This document shows positions 18,575 through 26,860 of a DNA stretch of 43,167 nt, piece after piece. The stretch covers positions 1-43,167 of the forward strand of contig JAKOTZ010000170.1 of the NCBI GenBank assembly GCA_029776995.1. Direction: 5' to 3'. Source of the DNA: Candidatus Hydrogenedentota bacterium (GTDB taxonomy: Bacteria; Hydrogenedentota; Hydrogenedentia; Hydrogenedentales; CAITNO01). The notes beneath the pieces were generated by a model, which saw nothing but the letters and a program-made list of their open reading frames with translations, did no database searches and was not told the DNA's origin. How positions within the stretch are numbered: the stretch's first letter is position 1; each line of letters opens with the position of its first letter. Made by a program: the position numbers and the translations under genes.

Positions 18575-19291
18575 TTACCGGGGCATTTCAGGACCCGGCT
18601 GCGGCGGGGGAGGAGGCGGCGGGAACCCGCCCTGCGGGGGTACCGGCTGGCCGTCCGGGAAGCCCGGCATTGGCGGATGAGGCCCGCCTGGGACAGGGCC
18701 GGGACGCCCGGGCTGGTTGCCCATACGGTCAGCGGCGCGCTTTAACATCTGCTGGACCTCGGCATCAAACCGCTCTAAAAACAAAAACAACTTTGCCCGC
18801 TGACGGATATTCAGCTCTTTACTCAATTCCTCATACAGCGTTCGCATCAGGTTTACCGTCTGTTCATGCAGGTCGCGGATACGGTTCAGCAACTCTTCCA
18901 CTTTGGCATCCGGCTCGTTCTTTTCTATGGCCTCCTGCATCGCGCGCATAAGTTGTTCCCGTTCTTTCCGCAACTCTCCGCGCCTGTTCCGAAAGTCCAT
19001 GAAGCGGCGCACCAGAAGCACCGTCTGTTCATCGGAGAGTTCCAGTTCTTCAGAAAGGCGGGCCAGCATGACCTGTTCCAGCATTTTTCCGTTTCGTCGG
19101 TTGCGTTCCTGTGCCGGGCGGCTATCCCGTACCGGACGATCCGGTTTTCCGGGTTGGACATGCGGTCCGTCCGGAGGCCGGGGCGGATTTCCCGCGGGAG
19201 GAACTTCCTGACCCGCGGCAGTCAGCATAACCGCGCTGATGCCGATGAGGAATGCTGCCAGGGTGTGCCGATGCATAATGGTTCTCCTCAT
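18575..19291 (-). CDS. Spy/CpxP-like periplasmic protein with Pro/Gly-rich tail
   Basis: Signal peptide; LSEELELSDEQTVLLVRRFMDFRNRRGELRKEREQLMRAMQEAIEKN; C-term QGGFPPPPPPPQPGPEMPR. Confidence 0.6.
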   Translation of the reverse strand: MRRTIMHRHTLAAFLIGISAVMLTAAGQEVPPAGNPPRPPDGPHVQPGKPDRPVRDSRPAQERNRRNGKMLEQVMLARLSEELELSDEQTVLLVRRFMDFRNRRGELRKEREQLMRAMQEAIEKNEPDAKVEELLNRIRDLHEQTVNLMRTLYEELSKELNIRQRAKLFLFLERFDAEVQQMLKRAADRMGNQPGRPGPVPGGPHPPMPGFPDGQPVPPQGGFPPPPPPPQPGPEMPR

Positions 19292-19294
19292 GCG

Positions 19295-19996
19295 CTATTC
19301 GGATGTCGGGAAACCGGCAGAGTCGGGTTGGTCAAAAAATTCTGCCAGCCGCTCCGCCTGTTCCCACCACAGGATATTCTGGTCCGCCGCCATGACTGAC
19401 GACGGTTCGGTTTGCAGGTCCCATAAAGCAGCATACTGCAACAGGTCATCCTCTGACAGGTCGCCCCAGGTATCTTCCAAATCTGCCAGCAACCCGCCAA
19501 CCGGATCCTCCTCATCCACAAATGCGGCAAAATCCTCAACGGAAGGTATGGCCGTGCCATTTGATGCTGTATCGGACACCATCATATCGCTGGCGGCAGG
19601 CGCCGCGTCACGGGTTGGAAAGACTTCCTGTATAAAAACAGTTCCGGCCGCAATGATAAACAGTGCCGCGGCGGCGGTGGCCATAAGCCAAGGCCAAAGC
19701 GGACGCCAGCCGGATAGCGCGGAAACGCCTTTTCTGCGGGAAAACTGGATACGGTCAAGAACGGCCGAAGTAAGCGCGTCTGCGTCAGGCGATACATCTC
19801 GGCGCGCGGTATGGTACAGAGCCCGAGTCTGGCTCAACTGTTCCAGATAGAGATCCGCTTCCGGCGTCCGTTCGCGGAGGCGAAGGATGGGTTCCGTATC
19901 CTTTATTTCGCCATCCAGCCAGGCGGAAAGCAGCTCGCGATCCGCATCCGTAAGGGATTTAAAGGTTTTATTGGGCTCAGGAATGGCGCTGTTCAT
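19295..19996 (-). CDS. Single-TM putative anti-sigma factor
   Basis: ATGA overlap with upstream ECF sigma; N-term LTDADRELLSAWLDGEIKDTEPILRLRERTPEADLYLEQLSQTRAL; one TM; acidic C-term. Confidence 0.7.
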   Translation of the reverse strand: MNSAIPEPNKTFKSLTDADRELLSAWLDGEIKDTEPILRLRERTPEADLYLEQLSQTRALYHTARRDVSPDADALTSAVLDRIQFSRRKGVSALSGWRPLWPWLMATAAAALFIIAAGTVFIQEVFPTRDAAPAASDMMVSDTASNGTAIPSVEDFAAFVDEEDPVGGLLADLEDTWGDLSEDDLLQYAALWDLQTEPSSVMAADQNILWWEQAERLAEFFDQPDSAGFPTSE

Positions 19997-20556
19997 GGCA
20001 GTAACCCTTTTTCCTGCAGCATCGCGCGGATCATCTCCCGCGCCCGGGCAATCCGGCTGCGGACAGTACCTACTGGACAGCCCAGGGTTTCAGCAATTGC
20101 GTTGTAATCCATATCCGCTTCCTCCCGCAACAGAAACGCGGACCGGAAAGGCTCCGGCACGGCGTTCAGCGCGTCCCGGATTGCGGCGCCAAGTTCTTCC
20201 GCCGCACATGCGGCGTCAGGAGAATGCTGCTGTCCAGCCGTAGCCTGAACCGCCTGCGGATCCCGTTCCCGGAATAACCGCCGCGTTCGATTCCGGATGC
20301 GGTTCAGCGCCAGATTCCGCGCGGAACCGAACAGTAACGTGGAAAACCGGGCGCGTTCCTCCAGCCGGGGCAGGGCGCGGTAAAGCGCCACGAAACAGTC
20401 CTGCGTGACCTCTTCGGCATCTTCCCGGGACATCAGCAACCCTTCGCAGAACCGATAAACAGCCGTCTGATACCTGCGGACCAGCACCGTAAAGGCATTA
20501 AGATCGCCCGCCTTGACCCGTTCGATCAGCGTCCAGTCATCCGGTTCCGTCTTCAA
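19993..20556 (-). CDS. RNA polymerase sigma factor, ECF (RpoE-like)
   Basis: LIERVKAGDLNAFTVLVRRYQTAVYRFCEGLLMSREDAEEVTQDCFVALYRALPRLEERARFSTLLFGSARNLALNRIRN; region 4 AFLLREEADMDYNAIAETLGCPVGTVRSRIARAREMIR. Confidence 0.93.
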   Translation of the reverse strand: MKTEPDDWTLIERVKAGDLNAFTVLVRRYQTAVYRFCEGLLMSREDAEEVTQDCFVALYRALPRLEERARFSTLLFGSARNLALNRIRNRTRRLFRERDPQAVQATAGQQHSPDAACAAEELGAAIRDALNAVPEPFRSAFLLREEADMDYNAIAETLGCPVGTVRSRIARAREMIRAMLQEKGLLP

Positions 20557-20652
20557 CTGCGCGTTTCCGTGGTTCTGACTGTTTAACCCCGCACCTGGCG
20601 TTTGGTTCCCGAGCGGGAGATGTCCGGACCATCTATCTTTAACAGCAGATGA

Positions 20653-21678
20653 TCACTTTGCTGCCGGAAGGGCCGCGGACAGGCGGGAAATAACCAGGTT
20701 CTCAATCCCGGTAATTTTCAGGTCGGCGACAATCGCGTTCTCGGCGGCATTCCACGCGGGTTCCCCTTCCACCGTCAACCCGAATCTGGACCGGGCGTTT
20801 TCCGGAACCATGGGCCAGAACCCGGACAGCAGAAGAAATAGGCTCTGGCCGTTCGGGGACGTGTTAACGCGAAGCGTGGCCGCGGCCGTATCGCTGTCCT
20901 TCAGCGTCGCCTGCAGTCGGATGGAATAGATTTCGGGCAACAGCCCCATGACCATTGTGCCGTATCCGGATTGTGCCAGTGCCTTGAAATCCTGGTTTTG
21001 CGCTTCGGCGATCATGCCCGCAATCGCGAGAAGCTGTCCGGTCCGGTTGTCGATGGAAATATCAATTTGAGGCTGATCGTCCAGCGTAAGCGTGGCCTGG
21101 TCGGCAGTCCCGGACCATTTTTCCTGGATAAGGGGCTCTACATCCGGGGGAATGGACAGGGTGCCATCGATGGTTAAAACGCCCCGCTCGGCCAGCAGCG
21201 CGCCTTCGGTGTTCCACTTGACCTGGGGAAGCGTCCGAGCGAGAAAATCGTAGGTCAGTACTTCCTGCATCAATTTGCCAAACCGCTGTTCATTAACAAA
21301 TACGGATAACCCGGCACCCGACAGGTCCGGGCGGATGTTCAGCGCTAAAACAATTCTGTGGGGCAGGCTGTCCGCAATAGCGCGGCCGGCCGAACCGGCG
21401 CCGTACCATGTTAACCACTTGGGAAATGGCACTTTATCGAGAGCGGGAGCAAGGCACCTGCCAATACGACAGGTGTCTATTCTGGCCAGAGCGGCAGTTT
21501 CCTTGGTAACAGGCACATGTTCCGCCCAGGGCAGTTCATGGGCCGCGGACAGCCCGACGCGCTTATCAACCGCATAGTAAACAGCAGCCAACGCAATGGC
21601 TGCTATCGCGGACAATAAAACAACGACCAGTATGCCGATCAGGCACCCTTTTTTCATGATGACGTCCTTTCCTGTCAC
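20653..21678 (-). CDS. Uncharacterized membrane-anchored exported protein at head of the sigma operon
   Basis: N-term TM (MKKGCLIGILVVVLLSAIAAIALAAVYYAVD) then about 300 aa extracytoplasmic domain with no family recognised; likely start at the internal MKKG. Confidence 0.6.
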   Translation of the reverse strand: MTGKDVIMKKGCLIGILVVVLLSAIAAIALAAVYYAVDKRVGLSAAHELPWAEHVPVTKETAALARIDTCRIGRCLAPALDKVPFPKWLTWYGAGSAGRAIADSLPHRIVLALNIRPDLSGAGLSVFVNEQRFGKLMQEVLTYDFLARTLPQVKWNTEGALLAERGVLTIDGTLSIPPDVEPLIQEKWSGTADQATLTLDDQPQIDISIDNRTGQLLAIAGMIAEAQNQDFKALAQSGYGTMVMGLLPEIYSIRLQATLKDSDTAAATLRVNTSPNGQSLFLLLSGFWPMVPENARSRFGLTVEGEPAWNAAENAIVADLKITGIENLVISRLSAALPAAK

Positions 21679-21941
21679 TTCGTTTTATGGGACGGAAGAC
21701 TCCACGGAACAGGAAAATCGCCCCGCACCGACACTTATTATGCCACAGAGAACCTGTATGCAAACAGTTTTACGCTGGCCAGTTTTTTCGGTGTACTGCT
21801 AATTTTGCCTTATACCGTTCAGCCCATGTTTTCTCTGGAGGCAACTGGCAGTTTTCCCAAAGAACTCAACCACCGCCGCAAAACATTTAAAACCGATATT
21901 ATGGCTTTAACCGTAAAATCCGATAATGATATAAATTTTTA

Positions 21942-21971
21942 TTGATTTTATTAATTGGTATATGATAAAAT
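21942..21971 (+). promoter_or_regulatory. Candidate promoter TTGATT-N18-TAAAAT in an AT-rich block upstream of the PASTA gene
   Basis: Hexamers at 21942-21947 and 21966-21971 within a conspicuously AT-rich stretch (about 21880-21985). Confidence 0.4.
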
Positions 21972-22022
21972 TCTGGATAGCGGTAAAAACTTCATGGGCG
22001 ATCGACCATAAAGGATTACACC

Positions 22023-25000
22023 ATGTATGCATCTGACTGTAATTCACACTCACCCAAAATATTGTGGGGAACACTCTGTGGTGTTTTGTTCACCCTGCAG
22101 GCTGTCGCCCAAAGCGTAACCGTGCCAGATGTGGTGACCCTGCTGCTGGCAGACGCGGAAGAGGTACTCACATCGGCCGGCCTTTCACCCGCACTGGAAA
22201 ATGTAGGATGCAGCGACGAATACCCACTTACCACAATATTGTCACAGGATCCGCCTGCCGGCGCAGTGGTTTCTCCGGGAGAGACTATATTTTTGATTAT
22301 GGTGTCCAGTCCCTGTTCCGTGACGGTTCCGGATATCCGGGGTATGGATTTCGATCTGGCTGAAATTGAGTTATTCAACCTGGGACTGATACGGGGTGAT
22401 TTGACGGTGGAATGCAGCGATACGGTGCCTGCAGCGCACATTATCGATCAAAGCCCACCTCCGGGGACAATTGTGGAGGCCGGCACCCCCGTGGCGGTAA
22501 CGGTCTCAAACGGTATCTGTTACAGGGTTCCAGATGTCGTGGGTATGACCCTGTCCGCGGCCGAACTGCAGATCACGACGGCCGGACTTGTTACGGGAGC
22601 GGTTCTTCCGACCTGCGATGACCGCTATCCCGCCGGAATCATTGTGGGGCAGTTACCCCCAGCCGGCACCGCGGTAGAGCCGGGCAGCTACGTGACGCTC
22701 CAGATCAGCGCAGCCTGTCTCGCGGTTCCAAGCGTAACCGGTCTTTCCCGTACTGCCGCGATTGAGTCCATCCGGTCAGCCGGTTTTGCCGCCGGTGTCG
22801 TCTGGCAGGAATGCAGTAATGCCATCGCCGCGGGAAATGTCATCAGCCAGTCTCCTCCTGCGGGAACAGATGCCGTGCCGGGAAGCCAGGTCGATCTGGT
22901 GATTTCGTCCGGGGGCTGTCCGGTTTCCGTACCCGCGGTGGAAGGATTGAACCAAAGTACAGCTCAGGCGACGCTAAGCGGCGCAAACCTGACCGCCGGA
23001 CTTATCATCCAGCAGTGCAGCAACACCGTGCCTGCCGGAAATGTGATCTTTCAGCGCCCGAGCGCAGGTACCTTAATAGCGCGGGGTTCGGCAGTCGACC
23101 TGGTGGTTTCCACGGGACAGTGCGAACGCTATGTTACGGTGCCGTCGGTTACCGGCCTGACAGAAAGCTCGGCAGCAACCTTAATTACAGCGGCAGAGCT
23201 GTATCTGAACCGGATTGATCGGCAGTGCAGTGACACGGTTCCCGCGGGACAGGTTATCAACCAGACACCCAGTACAGGGGCACTGGTAGTTCCGGGTGCT
23301 TCCGTGGATCTGGTAGTGTCGACGGGGGGCTGTCCGGTAATTCCGGATGTGTCCGGCCTGACGCAGGAAGAGGCACAATCTCAGATCATTGCCGTAGGGT
23401 TAACGCCTGCCATCATCGCGCAGCAGTGCCATGATACGGTACCGGCCGGCTCGGTCATATCACAGAGTCCAGCGCCGGGAGGTTCGACTGTTTCAGGCAA
23501 TACGGTTAATCTGGTGCTTTCTACCGGTCCCTGTAATGCCGTAGTGCCGGATGTGACAGGACTCCAGGAAGCGGAAGCCGGAACTGCCCTGGAATCGGCG
23601 GGCTTGGTGGTTGGACAGGTGTCTGTCCAGTGCAGCGATACCGTAGAAGCCGGCAGGGTGATCAGCCACACTCCTGCTGCGGGGACTCCCGTATCCTATG
23701 GAATTCCGGTCAATATCGTGGTTTCAGGAGGAGACTGCCTGACGGCACCGGGTGTGACAGGCCAGCCGCTGGGTGACGCGCAATCTGCTTTGCAGGACGG
23801 CGGGTTTTCCATAGGCACCGTCGCCCAGTCCTGCAGTGACAGTATCGCCGAGGGCACGGTCATCAGCCAGAATCCTCCGGCAGGGGCATCCGTAGTCGCA
23901 GGGGCATCTTTTAATCTTGTAATCTCCTCCGGTCCCTGCCCTGTCACGGTTCCGGCGCTGGAAGGGCGTTCGGAAGCGGTCGCCGAAGCTATTCTTACCG
24001 TGGGCCGGCTGACCGTTGGCGCCGTCACCACGGCCTGCAGCGATACCGTTGCTTTGAATGCGGTTGTAGGACAGTCTCCACCTCCGGGAACACAGGTGCT
24101 GCCTGGAACAGCGGTTAACCTGGTTCTGGCATCCGGTCCCTGTACGGTGACCATGCCGGCGGTAACCGGGCAAACCGAGGCGGATGCGCGTCAAATGCTT
24201 TTGGCCGCGGGGATGTCTGTCAGCACTGTAACGTACGAGTGTGATGGTGTACCGGAGGATGAGGTGATCAGCCAGACCCCGGCGGGCGGTGTGCTGGTAA
24301 CCGTGGGAACCCAGGTTACGTTGGTTGTATCGAGCGGCCCTTGTCCCCCGCAAACCGTATCTGTGCCGGACCTTGTAGGGCAGAATCAGATTTCGGCGGT
24401 AAGCAGGTTGATTTCGTCAGGGCTGCAGGTGGGGACGGTAACCCAGGAGTGCAGCGATACTATTGCAGGCGGTACAGTAATTCGTCAGGATCCTCCGGCC
24501 GGCGCAGAGCTTCAATCGGGTGCGCCTGTTCAGCTGACCGTGTCCAGCGGTCCCTGTGAGGCGGATTCCCTGATCGTTCCTGATGTAGTGGGGCAAAATC
24601 AGTTGGCGGCAGCAGGGATGCTACTTTCCGCGGGAGCTCAGATAGGGGCAATCGTCCTGCAATGCAGCGGCACTGCTGTTGCGGGAACAGTAATCAGCCA
24701 GGAACCTGCATCTGGTACAAGAGTAGGATTGGGTACCGCGGTCGACCTGACCGTCTCCAGCGGACCCTGCGGGGGCAGCGGAGCCACTCCGGAGACAGTA
24801 TTGGTTCCGGATGTCACCGGGCTGAATGAATATGAGGCCAGGCAGGTGTTGCAGGAAGCGGGGTTGAATGCCAGTGCCGGCCTGTATGTGTTCAGTGATG
24901 CCGCGAATCCCGGTGTGGTGCTTACCCAGTCTCCTCTCAGTGGGGTGGAAGTCTCGTACGGCGCAACGGTGATGCTGCAGATTTCCAGGGGCCGTTCTCC

Positions 25001-25046
25001 CTTCGCTCCGTCTGACGGGGATATCCTTAATGTTCTCTATGACTAA
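22023..25046 (+). CDS. Secreted multi-PASTA repeat protein (about 14 PASTA domains)
   Basis: Signal-like N-term; 14 units of the form VPDVxGLxxxxAxxxLxxAGLxxGxVxxxCSDTVPAGxVIxQxPPAGTxVxxGxxVxLVVSSGPC; no kinase domain. Confidence 0.9.
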   Translation: MYASDCNSHSPKILWGTLCGVLFTLQAVAQSVTVPDVVTLLLADAEEVLTSAGLSPALENVGCSDEYPLTTILSQDPPAGAVVSPGETIFLIMVSSPCSVTVPDIRGMDFDLAEIELFNLGLIRGDLTVECSDTVPAAHIIDQSPPPGTIVEAGTPVAVTVSNGICYRVPDVVGMTLSAAELQITTAGLVTGAVLPTCDDRYPAGIIVGQLPPAGTAVEPGSYVTLQISAACLAVPSVTGLSRTAAIESIRSAGFAAGVVWQECSNAIAAGNVISQSPPAGTDAVPGSQVDLVISSGGCPVSVPAVEGLNQSTAQATLSGANLTAGLIIQQCSNTVPAGNVIFQRPSAGTLIARGSAVDLVVSTGQCERYVTVPSVTGLTESSAATLITAAELYLNRIDRQCSDTVPAGQVINQTPSTGALVVPGASVDLVVSTGGCPVIPDVSGLTQEEAQSQIIAVGLTPAIIAQQCHDTVPAGSVISQSPAPGGSTVSGNTVNLVLSTGPCNAVVPDVTGLQEAEAGTALESAGLVVGQVSVQCSDTVEAGRVISHTPAAGTPVSYGIPVNIVVSGGDCLTAPGVTGQPLGDAQSALQDGGFSIGTVAQSCSDSIAEGTVISQNPPAGASVVAGASFNLVISSGPCPVTVPALEGRSEAVAEAILTVGRLTVGAVTTACSDTVALNAVVGQSPPPGTQVLPGTAVNLVLASGPCTVTMPAVTGQTEADARQMLLAAGMSVSTVTYECDGVPEDEVISQTPAGGVLVTVGTQVTLVVSSGPCPPQTVSVPDLVGQNQISAVSRLISSGLQVGTVTQECSDTIAGGTVIRQDPPAGAELQSGAPVQLTVSSGPCEADSLIVPDVVGQNQLAAAGMLLSAGAQIGAIVLQCSGTAVAGTVISQEPASGTRVGLGTAVDLTVSSGPCGGSGATPETVLVPDVTGLNEYEARQVLQEAGLNASAGLYVFSDAANPGVVLTQSPLSGVEVSYGATVMLQISRGRSPFAPSDGDILNVLYD
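22116..24996 (+). repeat. Tandem coding repeat, roughly 200-nt period (14 PASTA units)
   Basis: Recurring encoded C(S/N)DTVxAGxVIxQxPPAGT and (V/I)SSGPC motifs. Confidence 0.85.
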
Positions 25047-25334
25047 TTTGACCGCTTGGACCTGGATAAAGACAAGCGCCTGAGCCTTGCCGAAGCCATC
25101 GGAAAAGACGGCCTGCCCGGCATGACTGTGGAAACATTTAACCGGCTGGATCTGAATCGGGACGGCTATCTCACAAAATATGAACTGGAGCAGTACCTGC
25201 AGGTAGGCGGCGCGTTCAGCTGTCTTCGCCGGATGTTTATGAAAAATCTGGTCTCAATAGTTGCGGGAGACCTGCTGATGGCGGGGTTGGGCCTGGCCCT
25301 GCTGGCTGCCGCAGGAACAATCCGCCGAACCTGA
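25047..25334 (+). other. In-frame continuation of the PASTA gene after TAA: EF-hand pair plus C-terminal hydrophobic/RR tail
   Basis: Same frame after TAA 25044-25046: FDRLDLDKDKRLSLAEAIGKDGLPGMTVETFNRLDLNRDGYLTKYELEQYLQ...NLVSIVAGDLLMAGLGLALLAAAGTIRRT; two canonical 12-residue EF-hand loops. Confidence 0.8.
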
Positions 25335-25483
25335 CCGCGTAGCGGATGATAGAGCCTTCCCGGCCAGGGTAGAAACGCCGTGGTTGGGAAATATACTGGG
25401 TGGCCAGTATCACACCAGTGGCGGTTGTCCCTGGTGGTGGCGTTATGCAGGTTTTCCGGCGCAAAAATCCGCACGCACCCATT

Positions 25484-25527
25484 TAAAAAAATATGCGGAA
25501 CACCATGAATCCGGCGTTCCGCATATT
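25484..25527 (-). terminator. Rho-independent terminator for the minus-strand DUF6807 gene
   Basis: AATATGCGGAAC (25490-25501) / GTTCCGCATATT (25516-25527), 12-bp perfect stem; on the minus strand followed by T-tract. Confidence 0.85.
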
Positions 25528-25547
25528 GATTTCAGTAATGGCTGATT

Positions 25548-26747
25548 TTATTTCCAGGAGGCTTCCACCGGTTTCACATAATCGTTGTAGCGGCCGGAGA
25601 CATCCGCTGCGGCTGCGTCGCCGGAATGGACATAGATGCGGTAGTTGAAAACCAGCGTGTCGCCGGCATCGACGGTATAGTCCCCTTTTTCCGGAATCAG
25701 GCCGCGGTTGTATTCCTTCTCATTGAAATAGGAATACCCGAAACAGTTGGCTCCCATGAGCCCGTAGGCGCGCACGTGCCAGCTGGACGGATGCCGCAGA
25801 TTTTCCGGATGGTCCATAATGGCGGCGCCCCGGAGCCCCACTTTGGGGATATCGCCGGAAAAATCACACCACGCGGCCGGTTTTCCCCAGCACTGGTCTT
25901 CTCCTTTGTCTCCCAGTGCGTTGGTAATGATGGCTTTCGCGTTGCAGATATCTCCCCGCATACGCAGGGCAACAATCCCCCCTTCTTTGGTGTCGCCGAA
26001 CTGGATCGGGCCCTGATCTGCGATAAAGGAGACCCGCGCGTCCACCAGCCGGGCGGATTCCGGTGTGTTGAAAAACGTGTATTCACGGTGAACGGTAGCC
26101 ACGTGCTTGCCTTCCGCGTCTACCCATTCATCCTTGGATACGATTATCCCGCAGGCGTCCCCGCTCTCCCAGGCGACCTCGAGAACCTTCTGTGCTCCGG
26201 TTCCGGGGTTTTCTTCCCAGCAGTTAGCGCCGTTCACGTTTCCGAAGGCGGACCACAGCGATTTATGATGGGGATGGTCCTGCGGTTTGCCCTTCGGATC
26301 CATTGGATAATCGCGGGTCAGGCTGACATTCCCTTCCACATTAATGGGCCAGAAGAAAGGCTTTTTCCATTCTCCACCGTAGTAATATCTCGTGAACAGT
26401 TTTCCGCCGATCTTGATCTCAAGAATTTTCTCGGATCCCTTCTGCTCGATTGACACACCCTCTTTGCTCTTCTTTTTGGCGGGTTCCAGCGAAAATTGTT
26501 GCTCAACGCCGGCATCCAGCGCGGCTATAACGGTGATCAGTTTTCCGTCACGGATTGTGACCGGCAGGCTTTCTTTTCCGGCTTTGAGCACATAGGGCTT
26601 TGTCGCGTCGATACCGGCCGGCACGGGGGCGGTTACCGGCGCGTAACGCATCGGGTGATCGGATTTGACGACCAGCGCGGGCCCGTCAGCCCAGCCGGCC
26701 AGCGCAACCGCCAGGGCCAGAATACCCAGCAGATACCCTTTTTTCAT
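25548..26747 (-). CDS. DUF6807 (PmoA-like) family secreted protein
   Basis: Signal peptide MKKGYLLGILALAVALAGWADG; RDYPMDPKGKPQDHPHHKSLWSAFGNVNGANCWEENPGTG; AAWCDFSGDIPKVGLRGAAIMDHPENLRHPSSWHVRAYGLMGANCFG. Confidence 0.85.
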   Translation of the reverse strand: MKKGYLLGILALAVALAGWADGPALVVKSDHPMRYAPVTAPVPAGIDATKPYVLKAGKESLPVTIRDGKLITVIAALDAGVEQQFSLEPAKKKSKEGVSIEQKGSEKILEIKIGGKLFTRYYYGGEWKKPFFWPINVEGNVSLTRDYPMDPKGKPQDHPHHKSLWSAFGNVNGANCWEENPGTGAQKVLEVAWESGDACGIIVSKDEWVDAEGKHVATVHREYTFFNTPESARLVDARVSFIADQGPIQFGDTKEGGIVALRMRGDICNAKAIITNALGDKGEDQCWGKPAAWCDFSGDIPKVGLRGAAIMDHPENLRHPSSWHVRAYGLMGANCFGYSYFNEKEYNRGLIPEKGDYTVDAGDTLVFNYRIYVHSGDAAAADVSGRYNDYVKPVEASWK

Positions 26748-26860
26748 GTGTTGAAACTCCTTGTTCGGTTGAAGCCAGCGCGTCCTGTCGGCAGTACGCG
26801 CCCATAAACATTCCCGATTTCGTTTACGTTACCATATTGCTGACAGGATATACGACAGCG

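Noticed and set aside
2208-25046. Genome-wide TAR (TAA/TAG) reassignment to Gln
   Set aside because: TAA and TAG terminate several intact genes here (ribF, rpsF, rplI, the Spy-like gene at 9354..9815), so global recoding is not supported.
22023-25046. PASTA array as a PknB-type Ser/Thr kinase or as a CRISPR-like repeat
   Set aside because: No kinase domain is present, and the repeats are coding, about 200 nt and divergent, with no spacer structure.
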